In this document: positions 50,655 to 58,610 of the stretch, one piece after another | Layout of the letters: the number at the start of each line of letters is the position of its first letter | Numbering within the stretch: position 1 is the stretch's first letter | Assembly (NCBI GenBank): GCA_964497615.1 | Contig: CAZCEC010000031.1 | Coordinates: forward strand, 7,472 to 71,471 | Reading direction: 5' to 3' | Length of the DNA stretch: 64,000 nt | Source: CAZCEC01 sp964497615 | GTDB lineage: Bacteria > Chloroflexota > Anaerolineae > Anaerolineales > UBA6663 | The notes under the pieces: generated by a model | Database searches by the model: none | What the model saw: the letters and a program-made list of their open reading frames with translations, nothing else | What the model was told of the DNA's origin: nothing | Program-made: the position numbers and the translations under genes

Positions 50655-51977
50655 TCAAGCGGGCGCGAGTTCCGGCTTGAGATACTGGTTGGATAGAGCG
50701 CGATAAGCGTAGGACCGCATGGCCAGCAGCGTGACGGCCAAGCCAATCAGCCCAGCCACGGTGAAGAGCAGCGCCAGTCCACGGTCGGTGCCCACGCCAA
50801 ACCAACCGCCCAGCAGCCGCACCCCCGCCCCGGTCGTCATGAACGGGATGAAGACAAGCTGGGCCACCGGGCCAATGATGAACGACGAGATGGGCGAGGC
50901 GGCCTGCTCCACGCTCTGGGCGAAGCCGAACACGCGCCCCTGCCGCTCGGGCGGCACCACTTTCTGCAAGATCGTTTGCTCGGCGGCCTCCACGGCCGGG
51001 ATGAGGCACAGCCAGATGAACATGCCCGCGGCCATCAGCCAAATGGAAGCTTGCAGGGTGAACACCGCGCAGATGGTCCACATGATGATGTTGCCCAGGA
51101 ACAGGGTGCGCAGCGGATTGCGGCCCAGCCCCTGGCGGGCCACGACCAGGCCGCCGACGATGAACCCCAGGCTGAGGAAGCCCCACAGCGTGCCCCAGAA
51201 CTGCACCGACACCATCAGCAGGCCGTAGGCGTCCATCAGCGACATGAAGATGCCGCCCAGGAAGTTGTTGAAGGTGTGGAAGAAGATCAGCCCGAACAGC
51301 CCCGGCACCACCTGGATCGCCTGGATCGTCCCGCGCAGGTCCAGGTGACCGGCCGCGGACTGCGCCTCGCCGGGCGCGGCCTCGGGCCGGGGCTGGCCGG
51401 GGATGGGTACTGTCCACAAGTGCAGCACGACCAGGCCGGTGGCAGCCAGGGCGATGATCAGCATCCAGTCTACGCCCAGGAAACCGACGGCCAGGCCGCT
51501 GAAAATGGAGGCGAAGAAGAAGGCGATGCCGGTGGCGGTGCCCACCAGGCCGTTGGCCCGGTCGCGCCGGTCCTCGGCCACCAGGAGGGTGACCAGGGTG
51601 GCCAGGGCGATGCCGCGCAGGTTGCCCAGGATCGCGCCCGCGAGCGCCAGCACCACAAAGACCCACAGGCGCGGATTGGAGGCGTCGGCGAAGGCGGCGG
51701 CTGGGGTGGTGGCGAAGGAGAGCCAGGCCAGCGCGAACAGGGCCAGGGTGCCGAGGCTGGAGGCCAGCATCACGGCTTTCTTGGGGAAGCGGTCCACCAG
51801 CGAGCCGAGGAAGAAGCCGGAGATGGCGACGGTGGTGGTGTACACGCCGGCCATGATGGAGGTGGCGATGACGGATTGGGTCTCGAGATAGACCCAGAAC
51901 GTGATGGCGAACCAGACAAAGTTGTTGGTGACCGAGGCGACGAGGGTGTTAGCCAGTACCGTGTAGAAAGTCTTCAT
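50655..51977 (-). CDS. MFS transporter
   Basis: A 440-residue major facilitator with about twelve helices: an N-terminal half with FVWFAITFWVYLETQSVIATSIMAGVYTTTVAISGFFLGSLVDRFPKKAVMLASSLG (the motif A-like G-x3-D-R-x-P-K-K lies between helices 2 and 3) and a C-terminal half with VVPPERQGRVFGFAQSVEQAASPISSFIIGP. The latter PPE-RQGRVFG pattern is typical of the macrolide-efflux-like / enterobactin-exporter-like branch (MFS_3), so drug or metabolite export is likely. Start ATG 51977. Substrate not predictable. Confidence 0.88.
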   Translation of the reverse strand: MKTFYTVLANTLVASVTNNFVWFAITFWVYLETQSVIATSIMAGVYTTTVAISGFFLGSLVDRFPKKAVMLASSLGTLALFALAWLSFATTPAAAFADASNPRLWVFVVLALAGAILGNLRGIALATLVTLLVAEDRRDRANGLVGTATGIAFFFASIFSGLAVGFLGVDWMLIIALAATGLVVLHLWTVPIPGQPRPEAAPGEAQSAAGHLDLRGTIQAIQVVPGLFGLIFFHTFNNFLGGIFMSLMDAYGLLMVSVQFWGTLWGFLSLGFIVGGLVVARQGLGRNPLRTLFLGNIIMWTICAVFTLQASIWLMAAGMFIWLCLIPAVEAAEQTILQKVVPPERQGRVFGFAQSVEQAASPISSFIIGPVAQLVFIPFMTTGAGVRLLGGWFGVGTDRGLALLFTVAGLIGLAVTLLAMRSYAYRALSNQYLKPELAPA

Positions 51978-52089
51978 CTCAACTCAACCTCAACAAGCTA
52001 TCTTCCGCACAATAGGACAAATATTCTAGGGCGTCAACTGGACCTGTGGGCAGGTCCGCGCCGGTGCCATCGACCGGCGCGGCCAGGGG

Positions 52090-52160
52090 TTGGGGCGAGG
52101 CGTTTGCCAGAAAGGATTAGTCCCGAAGCGGGGCGGGCAATTGCCTCGCCCCTACAAGGT
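52090..52160. repeat. Inverted repeat (GGGGCGAGGC / GCCTCGCCCC)
   Basis: GGGGCGAGGC near 52094-52103 and GCCTCGCCCC near 52144-52153 face each other across about 40 nt that also contains AAGCGGGGCGGGCAATTG. It is a typical dispersed GC repeat between the MFS start and the end of the DHFR-like gene, and part of it could serve as terminator for the latter. Confidence 0.5.
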
Positions 52161-52711
52161 TATCGGGGCTGGTAGGTGAGAAAGGCGACGCCGGAACCAG
52201 TGATCATGCTGTCGACGAGCGTAAGGCGCTGGAGGGCATCGCCATCCTGAAAGAGGCGCTGGCCGTAGCCCACGATGACGGGGTGGATCATCACGATCAG
52301 CTCATCCAGCAGGCCAGCCTTTAGCAGTGACCGCACCAGGGTGACGCTGCCGGCCACGCCCATGTTCTTGCCCGGCTGCTCCTTCAGGCGCTGGACCGTG
52401 GCCGCCAGATCCGCGCCGCGCACCAGGGTGACGTTGCCGTGGCTGCCCCAGGCGACGCTCTCCAGTGTGTCGGAGACGACGTACTTGGGGACGCCATTGA
52501 TGTGCCGGCCGTACTCGTCGTCGCCAGCGGCGGGCCAATAGTTGGCCCACTCCTCGTACGTCTTCCTCCCCAGCAGCAGGGTGTCCTCGGCGGCCAGGTG
52601 GGCTGTCATCGCCGCGCCCATGTCCGCGTCGAAGACGTCGAACTGCCACTTATCGGGCGACTGGACCACGCCGTCCAGCGAAATGAAGAGTCCAGACCTG
52701 AGTTTGCGCAT
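52160..52711 (-). CDS. Dihydrofolate reductase-like (RibD C-terminal) family protein
   Basis: A 183-residue protein of the YyaP/YwjB type. It has MRKLRSGLFISLDGVVQSPDKW, LLLGRKTYEEWANYWP, GVPKYVVSDTLE, GKNMGVAGSVTLVRSLLKAGLLDELIVMIHPVIVGYGQRLF and LVDSMITGSGVAFLTYQPR. These small proteins are related to DHFR and to the RibD reductase domain, but most have no demonstrated activity. It is the third gene of an ArsR-AHSA1-DHFR unit, six bases after the AHSA1 stop, a grouping seen often in bacteria. Confidence 0.85.
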   Translation of the reverse strand: MRKLRSGLFISLDGVVQSPDKWQFDVFDADMGAAMTAHLAAEDTLLLGRKTYEEWANYWPAAGDDEYGRHINGVPKYVVSDTLESVAWGSHGNVTLVRGADLAATVQRLKEQPGKNMGVAGSVTLVRSLLKAGLLDELIVMIHPVIVGYGQRLFQDGDALQRLTLVDSMITGSGVAFLTYQPR

Positions 52712-52717
52712 TGTCGT

Positions 52718-53689
52718 TTACCCTTTCTCATCCAATTGAAGATACTCTTCCAGCCGGTCCCACATTTCGGCCGCGCCGCCCTCCATGCCGGAGTGGAGCA
52801 TGCCATCGCGGTCTTCGACCGAGGCGAACACCGTGGTGGAGACGAGGCGCGTCCCGGCGCCGTGCTCCTGGAAGTCCGTCGTTTCGACGGAAACATGACC
52901 GGGCAAACCTTCCCATTCGAAAGTCGCCACCAGCCGCTCCGGCGGCGTGATCTCGCGATACTCGCCGCGGAAACCGTGCTCACTGCCGTCTGGCCCGCGC
53001 TGCACGTAGCGCCAGCGCCCGCCGGGGCGCACGTCCATCTCGTCCACGATAGTCGTAAGGGTACGCAGGCCCCACCAGTGCGGGATGCTCTGCGGGTCCG
53101 TGAAGATGCGGAAGACCAGTTCGCGCGGTGCATCCACGACCCGCATCACCTGAATCGCAAGCTCGGAGGGCAGCAGGAGCATCAATGGGTTGCGGCCGGC
53201 CAGCGCGGCGGGGACCTTTTCCAGCGACTCGGCCCAGCCCACGCCCGCGCCGTCGGCCATCTCGCCCACGGGCAGGCCGGCATGTTCGAGGGTGACGCGC
53301 GTGCCGCCGCCGGCCGCATCGGCAAAGGTGATGGTCACCAGCAGTTCGAGCGGGAAGTCGCCGGGCAGGCCGTAGAAAGCGCCGGTGACGACATTGCCGC
53401 GCTTGTCGGCAAAGGAGGCGGTGTAGACAATCCGCGCGTTGGGAACGACCTCCTTGAAGGTGCCAGTGCTGTAAATATCCTGCCCCTCGGGGGAGCGCAT
53501 GCAGAAGAGGTAGCGCCCGCCCACGCGCACATCCGCCTCGCAGACAGGCGAGGTGTAGCCCTTGGGGCCCCACCAGCGGCGCAGGTGCCTGGGCTCGGCA
53601 AAGACCTGGAATACCAATTCGCGTGGCGCGCTGAAAGTGCGCTCGACGGTGACGGTGCGGGTGGGGGCAGGGGGCTGGTCAGGGGCCAT
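52718..53689 (-). CDS. Tandem AHSA1/SRPBCC-domain protein
   Basis: A 323-residue protein made of two START-like AHSA1 domains in series. Domain 1 (~12-160) has TVERTFSAPRELVFQVFAEPRHLRRWWGPKG; domain 2 (~165-320) has QVMRVVDAPRELVFRIFTDPQSIPHWWGLRTL and ends SGMEGGAAEMWDRLEEYLQL. Both show the W-W-G-P-type signature of the family. Most homologues have one domain, so this is a fusion or internal duplication. ATG 53689 overlaps the ArsR stop (ATGA). It probably binds a hydrophobic ligand; the ArsR partner suggests ligand-responsive expression. Confidence 0.85.
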   Translation of the reverse strand: MAPDQPPAPTRTVTVERTFSAPRELVFQVFAEPRHLRRWWGPKGYTSPVCEADVRVGGRYLFCMRSPEGQDIYSTGTFKEVVPNARIVYTASFADKRGNVVTGAFYGLPGDFPLELLVTITFADAAGGGTRVTLEHAGLPVGEMADGAGVGWAESLEKVPAALAGRNPLMLLLPSELAIQVMRVVDAPRELVFRIFTDPQSIPHWWGLRTLTTIVDEMDVRPGGRWRYVQRGPDGSEHGFRGEYREITPPERLVATFEWEGLPGHVSVETTDFQEHGAGTRLVSTTVFASVEDRDGMLHSGMEGGAAEMWDRLEEYLQLDEKG

Positions 53690-54024
53690 CACTCTTCCTT
53701 GTGCTGAAGTTCTTTCAAGTAGTCGTCCAGCCTGTCGAAGCTGTCTTCGTAATAGCGCCGATAGCGCTCCAGCCAGGCATCCACATCCTGCAGGCGCTTC
53801 GCTTCCAGGCGGCAGGGCCGCCACTGCGCCTTGCGCCCCTGGGTGATGAGCCCGGCCCTCTGGAGCACGCGCAGGTGTTTCGAGACGCCGGGCAGGCTCA
53901 GCTTGAACGGCTCGGCCAACTCCATGACCGTGGCCTCGCCCTGGCTGAGGCGCGCGAGAATTGCCCGGCGGGTGGGGTCCGCCAGCGCGGAAAAAGTCTC
54001 AGACAAAGCATCGGTTTGGCGCAT
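53689..54024 (-). CDS. ArsR-family transcriptional repressor
   Basis: A winged-helix regulator of about 111 residues: ALSETFSALADPTRRAILARLSQGEATVMELAEPFKLSLPGVSKHLRVLQRAGLITQGRKAQWRPCRLE. No metal-binding Cys pair is seen, as usual for the ArsR proteins that travel with AHSA1 genes. ATG 54024 is chosen on homology; the frame extends to 54069 through an AT-rich promoter-like segment (TTGTAT, then TAAATC 17 nt on), which may be the autoregulated promoter. It overlaps the AHSA1 gene by four bases. Confidence 0.9.
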   Translation of the reverse strand: MRQTDALSETFSALADPTRRAILARLSQGEATVMELAEPFKLSLPGVSKHLRVLQRAGLITQGRKAQWRPCRLEAKRLQDVDAWLERYRRYYEDSFDRLDDYLKELQHKEE

Positions 54025-54176
54025 CAGGACTAGAACAAATGATTTATTTAGCTTATTGGTAAAATACAACAGAACGGGGGGAGAGTCAATAGGGAGTTTT
54101 CGGATTGGAGATCGCGGAATTGAGGCAGATCAGCGCCGGCACACAGTGCCAGCCTCAAGCCCCCGGCGCGGACCTG

Positions 54177-55769
54177 TTAGTCGTCGAGCGTTTCAGGCAA
54201 CACTAATTCCCAAAGCTCGTGAAAGTACTGGTCGTCGCCGAAGCCGCCGAAGAGCATCACCCGGCCTCGCACTCGGTCGAAGAACAGGTTGTGCCCCCAG
54301 CGCGGCGCGGGATGGAGCGCCGACGCGGTGCGCGTCCACGTATCGCCGCGCAGCAGCCAGGTATCGCCGAATTGGCGGCCGTTGCTGTCGCCGCCGAACA
54401 AGACCATATGCTGCCGGATAGGATCATAGACCATATCGGCTGAGCCGCGGCTTTCCGGCTGTAGTTTCGTGGCGCTCTCGGTCCAGGTCATGTCCTGCCA
54501 GGTCCATGTGACAAGCGGCCATCCGGCCCCAAAAACGACAACACGCTCCTGGGCCGGGTCATAGGCCGCACTATGCGCACTCGCTTCAGGCGCGGGTCCT
54601 TTGAATGTAATCTCGCTCCAGTCCTGACCATCCCACTCCCACGCATCATGGAAAAAGACGGAATAGTGGTCATAGCCGCCATAGACGACGACCCGGCCGC
54701 GCTCGGGATCGTAGAACATCTGGTGTCCCTCGCGGGCCGGCGGGCTGCAGGCTGGGCAGAACAGGGTCCAGTTCTCGCCGTCCCACTCCCACGTATCCTG
54801 CATCGGGCCATCATTGTTATATCCGCCAAACATGACCACGACTCCCCGCGCTTCATCGAAGGCCATGTCGTGCGACACGCGCGCCGGGGGCCGGGTCTCG
54901 GGCTTCATCAACACCCAGTCCTGGCCGTCCCACTCCCAGGTGTCGTCCTGGTAGTTCCACCGGCCGGAACCGTAGTACTCGGTTGCGCCGCCGAAAAGAA
55001 CGGCTCGGTTACGCAGCGTGTCGTAAGCGATGGCGCCGGACGCGCGGCCCCTCGGATGGTGGGTACTCTCGACCAGCATCCAGCCATACGGCTCCACCTG
55101 GGCCGACCGGACAATGCCGGCACCCAGCCCGGCAAGCCAAATGATGGAGAACAAGGCCGCCGCACCCGCACGCAGCCAGGCCCGGCGGCGGCGGACGGCC
55201 GCGGCCAATGCAGGCAGCGCTGGGCGCAGGAGCGCTGTCAACAGCAAGCCACCCACCGCGGCCAGGGTGATGGCCACGGTCTTTCGGTAGGTCATGCAGC
55301 CCATGCTGTTGTCCGAGACGGTGAGCCACTCGCCGAAACCGCAGTTGAGCCAGCCTTCTACGCCGTGTAACTGATAGTAGGCGAGGCCAGCCCACAGGAT
55401 GAGGGCCAGCCGAAGGTTGAACAGGCGCAACAGCAGCACGGCGGCCAGCGCAAAGCCCAAGTAACTCACGACTACCATGGCAGGGCCAGCCACGAAAATC
55501 GGCCGCATGATGCCATTGAAGCTGGTACGCTCGTAATCGAGCCAGTAGTCCGTGGGCTGGTTGATGAGGCTCAGGCCGCCTTCGGCCAGGATGAGCAACA
55601 CCACAAACAACACCAGCGAGCCCGGCAGGCGCGGGGACCGGAACGGGCTCATGAGCGCCCCGAACAGCCGAGTGATGCATCCGGGTCGGGCCGGCGTTAC
55701 TGGCGGCAGCTCGCCGGACGGCGCTGGCAGGGTCGGATTTTGCGGTTGCTCGGACAGAAAGACGCTCAT
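54177..55769 (-). CDS. Membrane-anchored Kelch/galactose-oxidase-like beta-propeller protein
   Basis: A 530-residue protein. The first ~230 residues include about five membrane helices (SLVLFVVLLILAEGGLSLI, MVVVSYLGFALAAVLLLRLF, VAITLAAVGGLLLTALLRP, AGAAALFSIIWLAGLGAGIV). The C-terminal ~290 residues hold five or six Kelch-type repeats recognisable by DTWEWDGQDW and VVMFGGYNNDG / VVVYGGYDHYS / MVLFGGDSNG / VMLFGGFGDDQ. The propeller is probably outside the membrane and binds a ligand or polysaccharide. Two Cys in the loop after the third helix (GLNCGFGEW, MGCMTY) may form a disulfide. No catalytic site is seen. It stands alone, with no obvious operon. Confidence 0.8.
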   Translation of the reverse strand: MSVFLSEQPQNPTLPAPSGELPPVTPARPGCITRLFGALMSPFRSPRLPGSLVLFVVLLILAEGGLSLINQPTDYWLDYERTSFNGIMRPIFVAGPAMVVVSYLGFALAAVLLLRLFNLRLALILWAGLAYYQLHGVEGWLNCGFGEWLTVSDNSMGCMTYRKTVAITLAAVGGLLLTALLRPALPALAAAVRRRRAWLRAGAAALFSIIWLAGLGAGIVRSAQVEPYGWMLVESTHHPRGRASGAIAYDTLRNRAVLFGGATEYYGSGRWNYQDDTWEWDGQDWVLMKPETRPPARVSHDMAFDEARGVVVMFGGYNNDGPMQDTWEWDGENWTLFCPACSPPAREGHQMFYDPERGRVVVYGGYDHYSVFFHDAWEWDGQDWSEITFKGPAPEASAHSAAYDPAQERVVVFGAGWPLVTWTWQDMTWTESATKLQPESRGSADMVYDPIRQHMVLFGGDSNGRQFGDTWLLRGDTWTRTASALHPAPRWGHNLFFDRVRGRVMLFGGFGDDQYFHELWELVLPETLDD

Positions 55770-55888
55770 GCGGCCCCCAGGGAGGCAATCCGGTGGGCAC
55801 CGGATGGGTAATGCAATGAGCGAATTGTAAGGTCGGCTAGGGGGTGAGGGCCAGTGTCAAATGTCACCCGGCCGCGAAATGGGTCTGC

Positions 55889-55915
55889 GGCGCCGGACAG
55901 CTATTGCCCGGCGCC
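55889..55915 (-). terminator. GC hairpin downstream of the protoglobin-Rieske gene
   Basis: GGCGCCGG (55889-55896) and CCGGCGCC (55908-55915) form an 8-bp stem with an 11-nt loop just past the stop codon. No T tract follows, so it is a weak terminator candidate or an mRNA 3'-end stabiliser. The rest of 55770-55932 shows nothing else. Confidence 0.35.
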
Positions 55916-55932
55916 ACAGGGGCTCACTTTGG

Positions 55933-57285
55933 CTAGGGTGACGAATGTACTTGGAGGAGGCCGTCCGTTACGGAAACGCGATAGGTGCGCACCGGCTCCT
56001 TGGCCGGCCCGCACTCCACTGCGCCAGTGATGACGTTGAAGCAGGAGGCGTGCCACGGACAGACTATCTGCGTCCCCTTCAACTCGCCCTCGCTGAGGGG
56101 GCCGCCCGCGTGTGTGCACACGTCGTGGGTTGCGTAGTAGACGCCGTCCACGTTGTAGACGGCCACGGCCTCGCCCTCCACCGTGACGCGGCGGGCCTGG
56201 CCGGGCGGCAGGTCGGCGGCGCGCAGCTCGTTCTCGGCCGGGGGGGCGGGGGCGGCGGGCGCGGGCCGCGGCTGGCCGGGCATCGCCAGTTCCACCGGCT
56301 CATTGTCGCGGATGAGTACGGGGATCTCAACGTACACCTGCCCGTCGCGCAGTTCCACGCGATAGCGGGGCAAGGTGGCGTCGCGGTCCAGCAGCAACTG
56401 GCCGGTGGTCACATCGTACTGATAGCCGTGCCAGGGGCAGGTGAGGGTATCGCCCTCCAGCGTGCCGGTGCACACCGGGCCGCCCCGGTGCAGGCAGCTA
56501 TTGTGCAGCGCGTACCACTGGCCGTCGGTGTGATGGAATACGCCCACCGAGATGCCCTCCGCTTCGACCACGCGCCGGGTGCCGGGGGGCATATCGGCCA
56601 GCGCGCCCACGTGCACCACGTGCCGCTCGATGGCGCGGGCCATGCCCAGGGCGCGCTCGTAGGTGTCAACTGCCAGGTCGTAGACCGCTTCGGTGTCAAT
56701 CGCTTCGCCCGGCTCGAAGGTCTCGCCTTCGCGGCCGTGGCCATAGGGGCGGGCCAGCACCTCCAGCAGCACCATCAGCAGCCGGTTCCAGGCCCTGAGG
56801 CCGCGCATTTCCAATTCTGGGTCGAGCACGTGCAATTCCGCCGCCAGGGCGCGGCCGATGCGCTCCTGCACGAAGCCGATCATGCCCATCACGTAGCGCT
56901 CGGGGATGTAAATCTTGGGGTCGGCGCCGTGCGAGGTGTGCGCCCGGCCCACATAGTCCACGAAGCGCACGTAGTCCTCGTCATATACGCCGGCCGCGGT
57001 GCGCCGCCAAAAGCCGGCCTGGTGCTGCATGCGCATTTCCAGGTAGGGCTGGTTGAGGCGGCCATCCTTGTGCAGAAAGTGGCGGCGGGTGGCGGGGTAC
57101 TTGAGCAGTTGGGCGTAGAAGTCCGCCACGATGCTGGGGATGTGCTTCTCGATGATGAAGCGTGTCTCGCGGATGGTGGCGGCATCCTCGGGGGTGAAGC
57201 CGATGAAGTCGGCCATGAACTGAAAGTAGCGTGGAGCGTCGGCGGCGCCGCGCTTGAAGCGTTCCTGCGTCGAAAGTTGTTCCAA
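55933..57285 (-). CDS. Protoglobin - Rieske - Rieske fusion protein
   Basis: A protein of about 450 residues. Residues ~10-185 are a protoglobin-type heme domain (FIGFTPEDAATIRETRFIIEKHIPSIVADFYAQLLKYP; VDYVGRAHTSHGADPKIYIPERYVMGMIGFVQERI, with the probable proximal His ~116). Two complete Rieske [2Fe-2S] domains follow: C264-x-H266 with C283-x2-H286 (CLHRGG, CPWHGYQYD), and C390-x-H392 with C409-x2-H412 (CTHAGG, CPWHASCF). An Ala/Pro linker (APAAPAPPAE) separates them. No transmembrane segment or signal is seen, so it is probably cytoplasmic. The start is taken as TTG 57285, because GGAGG lies seven bases upstream and the ATG beside it is out of frame. It follows scpA after 14 nt. It may sense or reduce O2 or NO. 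Confidence 0.85.
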   Translation of the reverse strand: MEQLSTQERFKRGAADAPRYFQFMADFIGFTPEDAATIRETRFIIEKHIPSIVADFYAQLLKYPATRRHFLHKDGRLNQPYLEMRMQHQAGFWRRTAAGVYDEDYVRFVDYVGRAHTSHGADPKIYIPERYVMGMIGFVQERIGRALAAELHVLDPELEMRGLRAWNRLLMVLLEVLARPYGHGREGETFEPGEAIDTEAVYDLAVDTYERALGMARAIERHVVHVGALADMPPGTRRVVEAEGISVGVFHHTDGQWYALHNSCLHRGGPVCTGTLEGDTLTCPWHGYQYDVTTGQLLLDRDATLPRYRVELRDGQVYVEIPVLIRDNEPVELAMPGQPRPAPAAPAPPAENELRAADLPPGQARRVTVEGEAVAVYNVDGVYYATHDVCTHAGGPLSEGELKGTQIVCPWHASCFNVITGAVECGPAKEPVRTYRVSVTDGLLQVHSSP

Positions 57286-57299
57286 CTCATATCCTCCGG

Positions 57300-58061
57300 T
57301 TACTCGAACTCTAATTCGGCGATCTCTTCGTCCGTCCACTCGCCCAGCGAGATGAGCATGATATCGCCAAACGGCCCCTCCTGGCGGCACTCGATCTTAT
57401 GGCGCTTGACCAGCTCCAGCACAGCCAGGAAGGCGACGATGATCTCCATCTGGCGGGTGGCCTGGGCCAGCATGCCCTGAAAGCTGGTGCGGCCCTCTCC
57501 GGCGCGCAGGGTGTGGGCAATCAGGCGGATCTGGTCGCGGATCGTGACCTTGGGCGGGGCCACGACCGTGCCCAGGACGGGCTTCTCCGGGTGCAGGGCC
57601 AGGGCGCGGCGCACGGCCTCCAGCAGGTGCAGGGTGGTCACGCCGCTCAGGTCGAGCTTGGGCTCCAGCTTGGGCGGCGGGGCCAGCCGCAGGTAGGTGC
57701 GCCAGCCGGCGGCGGCGCGCTCGTGCAGGCCGTGGGCGATCTCTTTGTAACGCTTGTAGGCGATGAGTTGGCGGGCCAGCTCGTCGGCGGGGTCTTCCTC
57801 GCCGGGCTGGCGCTCCACCGGGCGCGGCAGCAGGGCCTCGCTCTTGATGAGCACCAGCCGCGAGGCGATCACCAGGAAATCGGCGATGTCGGACAGATCG
57901 AGCTTTTCCAGCACCTTGAGATGGGCCAGGAACTGATCGGTGACCTGCGCCAGCGCCACGCGAGTGATATCAAGCTCGTCGCGCTCGATGAGCTGTAGCA
58001 GCAGATCGAGCGGACCGGCGTAGACGGGCAACTGAACGGTGTAATTGGGCAGGGCTTCCAT
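57300..58061 (-). CDS. scpA: Segregation and condensation protein A
   Basis: A 253-residue kleisin that bridges SMC and ScpB in chromosome condensation. It has the N-terminal VYAGPLDLLLQLIERDELDITRVALAQVTDQFLAHL and DIADFLVIASRLVLIKSEALLP, and the C-terminal winged-helix ending VTIRDQIRLIAHTLRA...RQMEIIVAFLAVLELVKRHKIECRQEGPFGDIMLI. scpB is not adjacent in this window. Start ATG at 58061. The central region has the usual variable insert. Confidence 0.95.
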   Translation of the reverse strand: MEALPNYTVQLPVYAGPLDLLLQLIERDELDITRVALAQVTDQFLAHLKVLEKLDLSDIADFLVIASRLVLIKSEALLPRPVERQPGEEDPADELARQLIAYKRYKEIAHGLHERAAAGWRTYLRLAPPPKLEPKLDLSGVTTLHLLEAVRRALALHPEKPVLGTVVAPPKVTIRDQIRLIAHTLRAGEGRTSFQGMLAQATRQMEIIVAFLAVLELVKRHKIECRQEGPFGDIMLISLGEWTDEEIAELEFE

Positions 58062-58067
58062 GCGGCC

Positions 58068-58610
58068 TCAGTTGGTGGACAAGCTGATGAAAACCATCAC
58101 CACAACCACCGCGCCGGCCAGCAGCACCAGCACCGCCAGCCCCATGCCCATCAAGCGCTGTTGGGCGTCGCGGCGGCGGCGAGCCTCGGCCAGAAAGGCC
58201 TGGCGGCGCTGCTCAACAGCCTCCAGTTGGCCCATCCGCACGTCCGAGTCGGCCGCCTCGCGCGCCTTGAGGCCGTGCGAGTCGCGGGCCAGTTCGTTGC
58301 GGAGGTTGGCCGGGTCCACGCCATGGCGGCTGCTGATATGGGTAAAGGCATCCAGCGCGTGGCCGCAGTTGCCGCACTGCTCGCCGCCCACCCAGTTGAG
58401 GGCGGCGCAGTTGGCGCAGCGGCGGTAGAGGGCCTGGCGGCAGTTGGTGCAGGCGCCGGACCCGGCCGGCGACACGAAGTCGCAGCGCGGGCAGATCACC
58501 CCGTCCACGGTGTTGACCGTGCCGCAGAAGCGGCAGGCGGCCTCGCTGAGGGCGTGGACTTCTAGGCCGTGGCCCTGGCAATTGGAGCACGGAATCTCAG
58601 AGAGTATCAT
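58068..58610 (-). CDS. Zinc-ribbon, tail-anchored protein
   Basis: A 180-residue protein with six CxxC pairs in its first 85 residues (CSNC, CRFC, CPRC, CTNC, CANC, CGNC), enough for three zinc ribbons. A basic helical linker follows (EQRRQAFLAEARRRRDAQQRL) and a single C-terminal membrane helix (GMGLAVLVLLAGAVVVVMVFI). Tail-anchored zinc-ribbon proteins of this type are common and mostly uncharacterised; they may bind nucleic acid or other proteins at the membrane. It overlaps the upstream glycosyltransferase stop by four bases and is 7 nt ahead of scpA, so it is part of that transcript. Confidence 0.8.
   Translation of the reverse strand: MILSEIPCSNCQGHGLEVHALSEAACRFCGTVNTVDGVICPRCDFVSPAGSGACTNCRQALYRRCANCAALNWVGGEQCGNCGHALDAFTHISSRHGVDPANLRNELARDSHGLKAREAADSDVRMGQLEAVEQRRQAFLAEARRRRDAQQRLMGMGLAVLVLLAGAVVVVMVFISLSTN

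Noticed and set aside
55945..57480. 511-codon plus-strand frame opposite the protoglobin-Rieske gene
   Set aside because: The minus strand carries complete globin and Rieske motifs; the plus translation does not.
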